Assembly (NCBI RefSeq): GCF_017591425.1
Contig: NW_024466599.1
Span: forward strand, 76,612,501-76,676,500
From: Ochotona curzoniae
Lineage: Eukaryota > Chordata > Mammalia > Lagomorpha > Ochotonidae
Length of the DNA: 64,000 bases
Direction: 5' to 3'
The position numbers were made by a program, and so were the translations under genes. The first letter of the stretch is position 1. The number at the start of each line of letters is the position of its first letter. The notes beneath the pieces are model-generated. The model did not search any database and was not told the origin of the DNA. It saw only the letters and a list, made by a program, of their open reading frames with translations. Below are positions 23,099-34,504 of this stretch, piece after piece.

Positions 23099-24149
23099 AT
23101 TTTCAGTATTTATATTGGGTCATATTACATTTGTAAATTACTTTGGGTAGTATTGATATTATGATGATATTATATCTTCAAATCTACAAACATGAATACT
23201 CCTATTTTTCAAATCTTCTTTGAATTCTTTCTTTAACATTTTGTAGTGAACACTTTAGACATCATTCACATCCTTGGTTAGATTTATTCCAAGTTATTAT
23301 TTTTCTTACAATTTTTTGGCAATATCATTGTATGTAAAAAGACTATTGATTTTTGCATATAGATTTTGAATGTTCCAACTTTACCAAATTTTCTTATGAG
23401 TTGCAATAGCCTTGTAGTGATGTCTTCCAGTTTCTCTCTATATAGGATTATGTCATCTTCGACTTACTAGCGCTTTGGTTAGGGATTTAGGTTTATAGTT
23501 TTCTTTCTTAGGTTGCTTTTATTTTTGGTTTTGGAGTTAAGGTAATGTTGACCTCATAGATGCCATTTGGAAGAACTCCTTCCTTAGAATTGCTTTGAAT
23601 GGTCAAAGAAGTGCGATTAATTCTCCTTGAAAAGTTTGGTAGAATTCAGCAGTGAAGTTATGCACTCCTTGGGTATTCTCTTGGAGGCATTCTCTATTAT
23701 TGTTTGAGCTTCATCTTGGAGACTGGGCTAATTAGGTGTTCTCTGTCTTCATGACACAGGGCTGGTAGATCATGTGCATCCATAAATTAATGCATTCAGT
23801 GTTGATTTTATAATTTGTTGACATACTATTATTTATAGTAGTTCCTTGTGATTCTTTTTAAAATTTCTGTGATGTCTGCTCTAACACCTTTTTCATTTCT
23901 TATCTTATTGTGTTTTATGTCTCTTTATGTATTATGTCTTTTATGTTTTATGGTGTATTCATTTTATTTAATTTTTCAAAAAATCAGCTCTTCATTTCAG
24001 TAATCTTCTGTGTCACTTTTGGGTCTAAATTTTTAAATTTCTTCTCTAATTTTGATAATCTTAGCTGATGGATAAATTTTGCCTAATAACCGGTACTTAT
24101 ATAGTATCATATTTATTAATTTTTAATCATATTTAATTTCTGATATGTT

Positions 24150-24452
24150 GAGCCCATCATGCCATGGCCTAGCAGCTAAAGTCCTCGCCTTGAATGCTCT
24201 GGGATCCCATATGGGTGCTGGTTCTAATCCCGGCGGCCCCGCTTCCCATCCAGCTCCCTGCTTGTGGCCTGGGAAAGCAGTGGGGGACAGCCCAAAGCCT
24301 TAGGACCCTGCACCCATGTGGGAGATCCGGAAGAGCTCCTGGCTCCTGGCTCTGAATGAACACAATGCCGGCAGTTGTGGTCACTTGGGAAATGAATCAT
24401 CGGACAGATGATCTTCCTCTCTGTCTCTCCTCTCTGTATATCCGTCTCCTGC
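24150..24452 (+). repeat. CSINE copy without an A tail
   Basis: Near-consensus from 'cccatcatgccatggcctag' to 'ctctctgtatatccgtctcc', after which the expected 'tttccaataaa' and poly(A) are absent. Its left edge adjoins L1 DNA. The lack of a tail implies a later 3' deletion, or integration in an atypical way. Confidence 0.85.
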
Positions 24453-24867
24453 ATTCTTGACATTCTCTCCAATTTCCTTTGTGCAGCAATGTAGCTCACT
24501 TTGGCTTGGCAAACTATATTGATAACCCTAATCAAAATGATAACATTTTCATATTGGTCTGTTGGCTCTGAGTCATGAGTGGTGCACAGTGGTCAGATGA
24601 GTCGAATGGGAATCTCAATGAGCAATTCAATGGGATCACTATGTTTCTCTTGATGGAAGCGTTCTTCCTTTAGCAACTGATATTGCTAAGCACGCACAAC
24701 ATAATGGATGAGCCAGACATTTGCCAGCAGATCAGTAGGTCAGTTCCCCTCTATGGGTCAGTAGCCATCATAATGCCACTTGCCACTCATATTTCCAGTT
24801 TTTGGCTCCATGGTCCATGAATCTTGTTTGTGTAAGAATCAGTACTATGTATTAGGTGCTAACGTAC
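24453..24867. other. Unique DNA
   Basis: No repeat is recognised. It was contiguous with 25231 onward before the SINE at 24885-25213 inserted. Confidence 0.45.
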
Positions 24868-24884
24868 AGCATATGCTGGTTCTT

Positions 24885-25213
24885 TTTTTTTTTAAGATTT
24901 ATTTTTATTATTATTTTATTGGAAAGGCGGATATACAGAGAGGAGAGACAGAGAGGAAGATCTTCCGTCTGATGATTCACTCCCCAAGTGAGCGCAACGG
25001 CCGATGCTATGCCAATCCGAAGCCAGGAGCCTCTTCCGGGTCTCCCACGCGGGTGCAGGGTTCCAAAGCTTTGGGCTGTCCTCGACTGCTCTCCTGTGCC
25101 ACAGACAGGGAGCTGGAAGGGAAGCGGGGCTGCCGGGATAGAACTGGTGCCCATATGGGATCCCGGGCATGCAAGGTGAGGGCCTTAACTACTGCGCCAC
25201 TGCGCCGGGCCCA
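24885..25213 (-). repeat. Young CSINE with a perfect 17-bp TSD
   Basis: Full length, minus strand. The target agcatatgctggttctt is duplicated without a mismatch at 24868-24884 and 25214-25230. The intact TSD and near-consensus sequence mark it as one of the most recent insertions here. Confidence 0.95.
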
Positions 25214-25230
25214 AGCATATGCTGGTTCTT

Positions 25231-25528
25231 GAGAACCCTGGCCGAGGCCTTCAAGGTATTGTCACCTTGTTGGAAATGTAATTGTATAATGGAAAAGGCA
25301 CTTTGTTATATTAAGCAACTGCTCAAGGATGGCCAGGAGTATGGGAGGAGCAGTGATTTCCATGAGAATGAAGCCAGTGCTGAACCTGCTTGTACTGAAG
25401 TGAGTTCCTTGATTAGGAGCAATGCCATGTATAATATAAGTATGGTGGGTAAGACATTTTCTGAGTCTGGGGATAGCAGCTCTGATGAAAGTATGCATAC
25501 CCAGAAGGTGAACCCATGTCCAGGATAA
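25231..25528 (+). other. Open frame of unknown origin next to a young SINE
   Basis: In the frame ending at 25528 the non-SINE part reads FLRTLAEAFKVLSPCWKC... and ends SESGDSSSDESMHTQKVNPCPG. It is 100 codons without a stop outside any repeat that I recognise, with a serine/aspartate-rich C-terminus. If the SINE is removed, the same frame continues leftward only about 10 codons to a TAG near 24853. I do not recognise a family, and there is no splice, promoter or polyadenylation evidence. It could be a pseudogene fragment or chance. Confidence 0.25.
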
Positions 25529-26379
25529 GTGTATGCCTCTTATCTGTGATGAAAGTGACCAAATGTAATCAACCTGGCATCAGGAGCTCATTGATCTTCT
25601 GGGGAATGATGTCATGTTGGTGTGTGTATGTGTGTGTTGTGGGGGGAGTGTTTTAGTGTTAAATTTGGATTCTGAAAGTCTGTGTACTCAGTGTCCCTTG
25701 CCAAGTCTTCCTCCATTAGTGAAAGTCCATGCTGCTGGGCCCGATGTGTAAACTCTACTTGTGTCTCTGTGACCACTCTGTTTACAAGCCTAGTGGATGC
25801 TGACAAGAGGAGGTGAGGAAAGATGTTATGAAGTGAGAGATCACATGAGAGATCAACCTAAACACATTTTTACTAAAATACTACTTAGTAGGATTATCTT
25901 TCAGGAGAGTATTCACGTTTGACTCAAATACCCTTTTGCCATCCTATTCACAAAAGTTTTCTCCAACTTTGGTTGACATGAATAGTACAAATCTGTTCTT
26001 TTTAAATCCCTGACCATCTGACAGAAGCCTTGGCAAAACCCTGTGAACTGATACAGTATCACACATCTAGCATTTTCTTCTTCAAACCAAGTTAGAGAGC
26101 TAGGTGCACCACCTAAAGCTCTACTGTTTAAAAGGTTTTCCCTTTACCAGTGTCTTTCCAGTGTGTCCAAGAAAGGACTGTAGTGTTATAACTGCCACAT
26201 TTTAGCGATGTGTGCATGTTTTTAAGAATCATAGTAAGCTGTATCCCTATCGCTATACCTTGTGGGCATAGTACATACGTTTGAACAGCCGATGACACTC
26301 AAAAGTCCAGCTACTTAGCTTTAGATAAGAAATGCCAAGATCAAAAGACAAAGCAGGAACATTCTGGAAGCAGAGTCAC
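25529..26379. other. Unique DNA with a TG run
   Basis: A (TG)n-like tract at about 25619-25640 is the only feature. No gene seen. Confidence 0.45.
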
Positions 26380-27080
26380 TGAGTTGCCATGGTCCTTGTG
26401 TGGAGGAGCCCCACAATCACCGGGTACATAAGAGTCTGCTCCAGCTTTGGAGAACATCAGTGCTCCTTGCTCCAGTCATCACAGGATGCTCTGCTGAATC
26501 CCTTGCAGTCTTGTCACTCCTCTCCTGGCTCATTAAAGGCTGATGTACATGCACATGTAGCCCATCAGGCTGCCAGCCCCAGCTCAAAGTCAGTGAAGGG
26601 CATGAATTTATGCTTTTGATAGAATCCCCTAATTGCAAAACCAGGCATCTGCTATGGCAGCCGCCTTCAAGATGTCCACTTCTGGCCTTTGGTTTGGGTG
26701 CCCTGTAAGGGAAATTGGAGGAATGTGTTCCTTCCTTAGCTCCCTGGGTGTTTCTCACTCTGGTGCCTCTCTGGACCAAGACTCTGGGTGGTTTATGAGG
26801 TTCTACATGTCTGCTTCTCTGGCCATGCTGTGTGGTCAAGCTTTCTCTGCAGACTTTGCAGCACTGAACCCACTAGCTGAAGGGGAGCTGGGCTGCAGCT
26901 CACACTGCTGGCCATTGGCTGCCTTGAACGATTCACCACAGTGGTATTTCAAAGCCCTGCACCTTTGGTTTCCTTCACTTCCTTGCCTAAAGTTTCTGCC
27001 AAGTAGGACCTCTGGCAACTCAGTCTTTCCTTCATTCTCTGGAGATGGATGGGCAGAAGCTGCTGTGGGCATCTGAGTTG
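26380..27080. other. GC-rich, ORF-dense non-repeat patch
   Basis: This 700-bp patch is clearly richer in GC than its flanks and has open frames on both strands: 140 codons at 26417-26839 and 78 at 26836-27072 (minus), and 147 codons at 26633-27076 (plus). The two minus frames abut and might be one frameshifted frame with a proline/serine/glutamate-rich beginning (PTAASAHPSPENEGK). I see no SINE or L1 phrases. A processed pseudogene or decayed exon is the natural suspicion, but I recognise no protein and see no poly(A) tail on either side. Confidence 0.35.
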
Positions 27081-29777
27081 CCTACTTTGTGTTTTATAAT
27101 TAATTTAGTATGTGTAAATTTTGCCTCTATAGTTTTATTTTAATATTTGGAATCATATTATCTAGTTGCCAAGCTCAAGTATTCAAAATTTCCATGACCC
27201 CTAAGCTGTCTACAGTCTCTACCAGACACTACATCATGGAATTAGCATTACAAGGATATATTCTCATCTGTTATAATTAATTTGAAACAATAATGCAACA
27301 TTGATTAAGGACAGTGTATACACAAATTTCATAGATTTAGTTCTGACAATATGGCAGGCATGTTCTACACAATATCTGATGTTGTTCCATCTAATGATGT
27401 GAGAAAAAATAGTATAAGCATTATCCATTTACACAGACGGCAGAAATTTAATTATTAGCCTAAAGGAATGCAAATGTGTTTTCTTAGAAACTAATACTGT
27501 TTAAAAGTTCATAAATATAAGTGTTCTACCAAGAAATACAAAGATTAATACAAAAAGAAACAAGGAATATAGTATAACTTGTAATTCAAGGGGTGGATTT
27601 GAGAGTGGAGACTGATAGGTAAGAATACATATAATTTTCATTACAAATAGTTTGGTAGTGTTGATCTTTTAATTGTATGATTTTTATTTGTCTAAATTTT
27701 TTTTTTAGATTATAAAATAAAAGTAACAAACAGCACAAATCTGGCCAAAACAGCGTTTTCCTCTTTGTTTTGCATGTGGAGCTAAAGGCTCAGTGAGTGC
27801 TAGGTGGTTGCGTTCATACCTGATGGGAGAGTTTTCCAGTGGGATTCTTGTTATGCCTAAGGATTAGTTCTTTGCTGCCTTCAGCCCCTATGCAGCCAGT
27901 GTAATTGTTCTTCACTCGGTTTTAGAGACCTAGGAGATTGTTAGTGCAATCACGTAGCACAGTAGAAGTGCAATGATGAGGTGAATGGGAACGTGGACAG
28001 TCTTGAAAACAACCTGCAATCTTAGTCACGGGAGGACGACAGCATCTTCTACTTGACCAGACATCTCCCCGCCCTCCCTTTATACATTATGGTTCCCAAT
28101 CCATTATTTATTTGGTCAGTGGAATTTCTGAATAAGTGATGGAAGATGTTAATTTTTTCCTGTTGTATCTTGCTGGGAGATGTTAGGCACATGTGACTTT
28201 AAGTAGGAGAAACACTACCAAAGCCTGAAAAACCTGTATGGTGCTTTTGTTTGCAAGATGGAACAGGGATGCGAATCATAGAAAGTCTGATCTGAAACAC
28301 TGAATCAATTTAACTCCCCAAAGCTTTGTGTTTTGTGGTTTTTTTTGCAGTCCTGATTCAATCATTAAAACATCTCAATATAGCTGAGTCTCTGTTGTCA
28401 AGTATGGTTTTGATTTAGATAACATAACACACTGGAAAGAACTGAATCCACTCTCTGTCATAGTGTTCAACATGGTGTCTCCTACATAGTGAGAACTATA
28501 CAGCACTAGGAAAGTGATGTCATGAGCTTTTCTTTCTCAATTCACTACGCCCTCTTCAAAACATTTCTCTTAGTATATTGTCATCATTTACTGTCTCCAG
28601 CAAAAGCACACCAGAAGATTCACAAAGCCAGAATGATGATAGAAAAACAAAATTCAAGATAAGCATCATTGGCAAAATCCTTGGTTTTGACAGAGGTTAC
28701 TGACCGATTCTGAAAAGACATGAAACACTTGAGTTAAAGTTAAGGGGATTTAAGGTGTAACTCTCTTCCAGGACAGAGAATGCTATTAAATTATTAATAA
28801 CTTACACAACCGATGCTTAGCATATCCATTCACACAATGAGAAAGACAAACCACTCAACATTGAAACAATGGCAAACTAGACATCTCACATAGACAATGA
28901 AGCGGACATTTTGCATAGAACATGTTGTAGAACAGAGAAATTAGCTTTGAGCATTGGGTTATATGTGAAAACAGAGACAAATCCTAATGATTGGCATTAA
29001 AGAGTCTGTAAATAAACTGTGAGGCACACTTGTCATCCTCAGTATTCCAATGAGGTTATTGTCATATGTCCAGCTGAAGTCAAGACAGGTGCGTTTATTA
29101 CACTGTCTTATACCAACACTTGAGATGTTCAGCAACACATGGAATTTGTCTCCTTACCTGTTCTGGATGAAATAACATTGATCCTAGTGGTTCACTTGGT
29201 TGCCTGTAGATGTTAAATAATTCAGAATATTTCTCTAGTCTGTCACCAAGCTCACTGGTTCACATTGGGTAAAACTTTTTCAAGCCCTAAAGTATTTGAC
29301 TATCTCCAGCCCTGTTGTGTGTTCTGTAAATTCTGATGAATAACTCTCAGGGATAGTATTTCCAAGGCAATTTGGAAAGCTTTCCAAATGTCATCTTTTA
29401 CCATTTGTTTAAATACTATATTGTGATGCTCTCATCACATGTAGCTTTGCCACAGGGAAAATAGTACTCTTACACAACATGTTCAATATTAATCAATTGG
29501 AGAATTTTATGGAGGTCACAAAAATTATATCTTTTCTGACATTCTGTTGCCTGTCTCTGTGCAGGAAGAAAATAAAAAGTTCAGAATCACATCTTCTCAA
29601 TAACTTTGAGGTACAATGAATATATTTTTGTTAAATTAAGACTAAATATATTTAAATGAGTTATCTTAAGAACAAGGATTTCATATACCACCAACAAATC
29701 TTTCAAGGCATTTTAGTAACTGACACATGGAATCACAAAATAAATGACTTCCATACTGGAGGAAAACTTGGAATCTT
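27081..29777. other. Long repeat-poor unique stretch
   Basis: About 2.7 kb, AT-rich, without SINE, L1 or LTR sequence that I can recognise and without a meaningful open frame. It is the largest repeat-poor block in the left half of the window. Confidence 0.5.
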
Positions 29778-29792
29778 CTGTCATCAGTTTAT

Positions 29793-30119
29793 TGTAAAGA
29801 TTTATTTTTATTATTTTTTTTTATTGGAAAGGCGGATATACAGAGAGGAGAGACAGAGAGGAAGATCTTCCATCCGATGATTCACTCCCCAAGTGAGCCG
29901 CAACGGGCCGATACTATGCCCATCCGAAGCCAGGAGCCTCTTCCAGGTCTCCCACGCGGGTGCAGGGTCCCAAAGCTTTGGGCCGTCCTCAACTGCTTTC
30001 CCAGGCCACAGGCAGGGAGCTGGAAGGGAAGCGGGGCTGCCGGGATTAGAACCGGCGCCCATATGGGATCCCGGGCGTGCAAGGCGAGGACTTAACCACT
30101 TGCGCCACCGCGCCGGGCC
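29793..30119 (-). repeat. Young CSINE with a 14-15-bp TSD
   Basis: Full length, ending in the head 'gcgccaccgcgccgggccc'. The target ctgtcatcagtttat is perfectly duplicated at 29778-29792 and 30120-30134 (the first c is shared with the SINE edge). Confidence 0.95.
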
Positions 30120-30608
30120 CTGTCATCAGTTTATAACTGGGATGATGAAATACACTTTTGGGAATTAAGTTTTGATGAAAAACAATTAACTATTTGACTG
30201 CAGAATTTTTTTCTCTGTTAATGAGCTGCTCCTGGGCTAAGTGTGAATCATTAGCAGGTCTGGAAAGATCAACACCACCCACAACCTAGTTATTTAGGAC
30301 ACCTGGTGTCTCCATTATGCTGGGAACTGCTTAAGCCAGAAGTGGAAGAAAGGCTGTACAGATAATGGTGCAGTCACAGCACAGGATCACAGTAGGTTCA
30401 GAATGCTGAGCCAGGAGCTGGGGCTATTGAGACTGGTAGAAGCCTAAGACAAGAGCCAAAGCCTGGAACTTGCTAGCGCAAGTGGCACAAGTGACTCTAA
30501 ACAACGAGCCATGTGCCAATTGCAATAAGCAAAATCGAGCTGTAGACATGTGGGTGACACAGCTTAGAGACCTGCCTTATGGAGAAGAATCAGTCAGCCA
30601 GAAGTACA

Positions 30609-31599
30609 ATGACCAAGAGCAAAAGAAGAGACAGAGGGAGAATGAATGTTACTGAAGACTCCCCCACAAAGGAGCGAAAGCCTTTAATAACCTCAGAGTT
30701 AACTGCGGAAGACATCGAGAAAATGGGGGATGCAGAATTCAGAAAACTCATTATAAAGATTTTTTTTTAAAACCATGAGAAACACGTATGGGAATTCAAG
30801 GAACTTAAGGAATATTTCTACAGGAAATAGCAACACTGAAACAAAATCAAGATGCAATAGAGAAAATTAAAAATTCAGCGGAAAATCTCAATACTAGAAT
30901 GAAGGAGGCAGAAGAAAGAATCTCAGAATCAGAAGATATTTTTTGTCACGGGGATAAACAATCAAAAAGCTGAATGAGGAGCTGCATCAAGCATTCAAGA
31001 ATTCTCATATTCAAGAATTACGAGACACTAATAAAAGACCAAATATAAGAGGTATGGGAGTCACAGAAGCTGGCTTTAAAAATATATTTAATGAAATATT
31101 AAAGGAAAATTTCCCTAATCTGAAGGAAGAATTGGGAAACAACATCCAGAAGGGGAACAGAACTCCCAACAGGCTTGACCAAAAGTGATCTCCACCATGG
31201 CACATGATAATCAAGCTCTCTTCAATTGAATATAAGGAAAAGATCCTTAAATGTGCACATGAAAAAAAAAAAGTTGATCTATAGAGGAATATCAATCAAA
31301 TTCACAGCTGACCTTTCACAAGAATCTCTACAGGCCAGAAAAGAATGGAGCGACATACTACAGATTCTAAAAGCTAAAACTTGTTGTCCCAGGATAACAT
31401 ATCCAGCAAAGCTTTTCTTTGTCTTTGAAAATGAAATAAAATTCTTCCACAGTAACAAAATTAAAAGAATTTGCCTCTTCCAAACCTACCCTATAAATGA
31501 TATTTTAAGATGTTCTCTTCACAGAGAAAAGGAATAACACCCACCAAAACCAAAGGCAAATATGAAGAACATCTCAGTAAAATAACAACAGAAGACTAA
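30609..31599 (+). pseudogene. L1 ORF1 pseudogene
   Basis: Start at 30609 (MTKSKRRDRGRMN). The first open stretch includes EDIEKMGDAEFRKLIIK and is then interrupted. Later segments keep the family architecture: A-rich coiled-coil coding sequence (about 30780-30960), the RNA-recognition region (RPNIRGMGV near 31040, then NIFNEILKENFPNLKEEL), and the C-terminal domain in the open frame to 31537 (SIKFTADLSQESLQARKEW, PRITYPAKLFF). Several frameshifts and stops make it non-functional. Its end (QRQI/KYEEHLS region) corresponds to that of the minus-strand copy at 12640, so both derive from one lineage. Confidence 0.8.
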
Positions 31600-31611
31600 A
31601 TCAATGACAAA

Positions 31612-31756
31612 ATGACAAGACCAAATTACCACCTATTCATATTAACATTGAATGTAAATGAACTGAGCCCACCAATCTAACTTCTTAGATTAGTAGACTG
31701 GATTTAAAAAAAATCTGTCTGTTGCCTACAGGAGACACATCTTACCAATAAATAAA
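31612..31756 (+). pseudogene. L1 ORF2 N-terminal stub
   Basis: The reading begins MTRPNYHLFILTLNVN and reaches the endonuclease LQETHLTNK position. It matches the N-terminus of L1 ORF2p and lies 12 nt after the ORF1 stop, as in intact L1s. It contains at least one stop (near 31678) and ends at the AATAAA hexamers. No reverse transcriptase is present. Confidence 0.75.
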
Positions 31757-31785
31757 TACAATCTTTAAAAAGACAAAAATAAAAA

Positions 31786-32614
31786 CACCTCATTTTCTGG
31801 CCTTGAAAATGGCCTCTTTTTCAATATCTGAAAATAAAAAAATGATGTTAAACCATTTCTTGCTGATATAAACTTTTGACGTTGTAATAGACAGAATTTC
31901 CCATCAAACCAAGACAGCACTTGAGCAAGAGAGGGATCTTCTTTTATTAAAACAAGCACGCGTTTCCTCTGTCGTTCATATTCTAATTTCTAAAGATCAT
32001 TTCAGATGAAAAATTGCATATGACAGTTGTAGAAAGAAATGTGCTTGACAAATTGTTCCCCGGGCAATATAAGGCCAGGCACGGTGTGCCTCTAATTCAT
32101 GCCACACAGTTGTTCCAGATTTGTCTTTCTGTAAGACTTGTGACACAGTACACACTTGCTCAGAACCCTTTCATGGCTTTGTACTTCCTACAGAAATACC
32201 TACCTATAGGCTTGAGAGCTCCAGTCTCAACTGAACTTATATATATTTCTGCTTGAATTACAAATTGTGGTGCCATAAAAAGCATAGTTTAACTACCTAT
32301 TTTGTGCAGAAAAGAAATGCATCAAAAGGGTACAGTAGGATTCATGAAACTTAAAATAGAAAATGTAGCAAGTATCCCAAAGTCACACAGGCAAATTGAT
32401 TGAGAAATAATTCTAATGCCCTAATAGTACCATTCTAAGCATACAATTTAATTGCTATTGTATACTAATAAAAAATCAAACAATTCTTACCAGATTTATA
32501 TGGTGTGTCTCTACTGTGTTATTTTCCTCAGATTTGCTTTTTTGAGAGGAGGAACTTCAGTGGGTTTGTGTTGTATGAAACATGGAGCTGAATCATGTCT
32601 CTTGACAATTTTTT
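31786..32614. other. Unique DNA
   Basis: No repeat, RNA or coding feature recognised. Confidence 0.45.
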
Positions 32615-33040
32615 TTTAATTTATGCCATAAGAGGAGCATTTAATCCATTTTTATTTATTGCAAATTAGTAAAAGGCAATTGCTTATTTATTGACACTGT
32701 GGACATCCTTTTTGGTTGTTGTTGCTGTTCCTTAGCTCCGATTACTATCTCCTCTGTGAAGTATGTATTTTCTGGTGAAGCATTTTAAATATTTTCTGCT
32801 TTCTTTCACTGTATGTTTTCAAGTCATGATCTTTCTGGTTCCTCTGGAGATTATTGTTCACTTACTTTTTTTTGGCAGTTTTGATGGGATAAATAGCCAT
32901 TCATATCATGCCTTATATTTACTCTCCTCCGACTATTGTCTCAGCAATGTATCCAAACTTTGTTGTTATCAACCTAGAGTCACAGGTAGTGTAGCTTGTA
33001 TTTATCCTTTAAATTAGGGAGAAAATTAGAACTAATAACA
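32615..33040 (-). repeat. Ancient L1 (L1M) fragment, 5' part
   Basis: 'aggagcatttaatccatttt', 'gttgttgctgttccttagct', 'ctttcactgtatgttttcaa' and 'ctggagattattgttcactt' follow in the order seen in antisense ancient L1M/L1ME sequence around the start of ORF2. It is highly diverged; the right boundary is uncertain and may extend to about 33280. Confidence 0.55.
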
Positions 33041-34037
33041 ATACGTTACTATTACCTTTTATACATGCCTATGCAATTATCGTTATCTGTAATCTATTTC
33101 TTCTGCTTCACTGAAGACTGTGTAAACAAACGTCTCCAGCATTACCCATCCTGGTCCTCAAGGATGCGCTTTCACATGGATAACATCATGAACAGCTCAG
33201 TTCATCCTTTTAGCCATGAAACCCCCTGCAGTGCTCACAGGAATCCCGCTCTGTAGATTCCATTGCAGCTGAAGCTCTCCCTTTTAACTTAGGCTGGATG
33301 CGTTTTCATACATCAGCAGACATGATGAAACTTTGAAGGAAGACAAAGTTCCCCGCTGCAGTTGATTTATATTCAAAATTGAATCCTCCAAAATCCATCA
33401 GGGTGACTTTTCATCAAAAGCCAGGCAGAACAGGAACTCTTTTTGCTCTAAGGGACATTTCTTTCTAAATGGACCATCCTAATATAGTAATAAGGTCTCA
33501 CACAGAAAGCACTTCACACACTAAGCTTTGTTACATAAAAAATTAGCTCATTTTATCCTAGATAAAATTAACTCATTTCATTGCCAGGTAGGAAGGGAGA
33601 CTTTACAATCTATCTTTTGTTTAAATGAAGACTTTGAAATACTTGCAAATTTCATTTGCTTTGGTCATACTAGTTATTAGAAATAAATTTCTCTGATAAT
33701 GAGGTTGGTAATGATTTTCTCATTGTCAGCCAAGACTGTGGGTGAGGCTTAAAGGATTGGCACAGGAAACCAAGATACAAGGACAACAGAATGTGGCAGT
33801 TTTTATTTTCTCTGAACTGATAAAATAAACACTAATAACATGATGATAAGGGAGGTACATCAGTTTGGATCCAGTCAGAAGTCAAACAATGATTTAAACA
33901 GATTAAGTTCATAATAAGTGTTTTTTTAAACTCTTGTAAGAAGATAAAGATATAAAGAAAATTCAGAGGTAATTTTAGCTTAAGATTGTGTCCAAAGAAG
34001 GGAGATCATAGAGGAATGTCTTCTTCAAATATGGAGT
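33041..34037. other. Unique DNA
   Basis: No supported feature; short frames only. Confidence 0.4.
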
Positions 34038-34039
34038 GC

Positions 34040-34092
34040 ACTGTCTCTCCTCCTCTCTGGATATCTGACTTTCTAATATAATAATTTTAAAA
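34040..34092 (+). repeat. CSINE 3'-end fragment
   Basis: Only the 3' end of the SINE is present: 'ctgtctctcctcctctctgg', 'atatctgactttctaat', then A-rich sequence. Probably a strongly 5'-truncated insertion. Confidence 0.7.
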
Positions 34093-34504
34093 CTGGAGTG
34101 CATGTTTCACTGGACAAGTATGGCTGCAGCCATATGAACAGAGAAGTTCACTGAGTGTCTGACACAGAACTGAACAGCAAAGATGAAAGGCTGATGATCC
34201 AGGGCTCAACCAAGCGTGATTATTGAGCACGTGTGCAAAAGGGTTTCAATTTGCTTTTAGGACTGGAGTGCCATATAACCTAAGATATGCTTGTGAGAGC
34301 TGTGGGAAACTGCCCTCCAATGTACAGGGAGATGCAGAGAAGGAGTTGGCATGCCTTCTGTGACACACCCTCACTACTCTGAAGCCCATGACCAGCGAGC
34401 TGAAATGAAGTGGGAAAAAAAAGTATGGAAATTTGACATCTTAGAGGGGAAGCTGGTGAGAGATTATTAGATCATTGGGGTATTATCCTCAGAATGCCAT
34501 TCTC

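Larger units (their letters stand above)
21690..24140 (-). mobile_element. Minus-strand L1, ORF2 and 3' end, split by two SINEs
   Basis: Antisense L1 ORF2 is recognisable from 'agcaccatttgttgaagaag' (near 22500), 'ttctgttccattggcccaca', 'gagttgcaatagccttgtag' and 'tcagctcttcatttcagtaa' (near 23990). The 3' side is to the left, ending around 21690-21780. It reads as continuous L1 once the SINEs at 22125-22450 and 22784-23098 are removed. No intact frame survives. Confidence 0.8.
30250..31785 (+). mobile_element. Second half-L1: 5'UTR, ORF1 and an ORF2 stub ending at AATAAA
   Basis: From 'ggaaagatcaacaccaccca' (near 30262) the sequence is collinear with the reverse complement of the 5'UTR at 13640-13960. 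ORF1 starts at 30609 and its remnant stops at 31599. ORF2 starts at 31612 (MTRPNYHLFILTLNVN) and proceeds to a QETHLTNK-type motif at about 31730-31750. There the codons for N-K form overlapping AATAAA hexamers (31747-31752 and 31751-31756), followed within 15 nt by a decayed A-rich tail (31766-31785). Unique sequence follows. The simplest reading is an L1 transcript polyadenylated prematurely inside ORF2 and reinserted. The tail also resembles a SINE tail ('ccaataaataaat...ctttaaaaa'), so a chimeric L1/SINE junction is the alternative. No clear TSD was found. Confidence 0.7.

Noticed and set aside
31226..31537. Functional gene encoding an RNA-binding protein
   Set aside because: It is the C-terminal domain of L1 ORF1 with upstream stops and frameshifts; a pseudogene.
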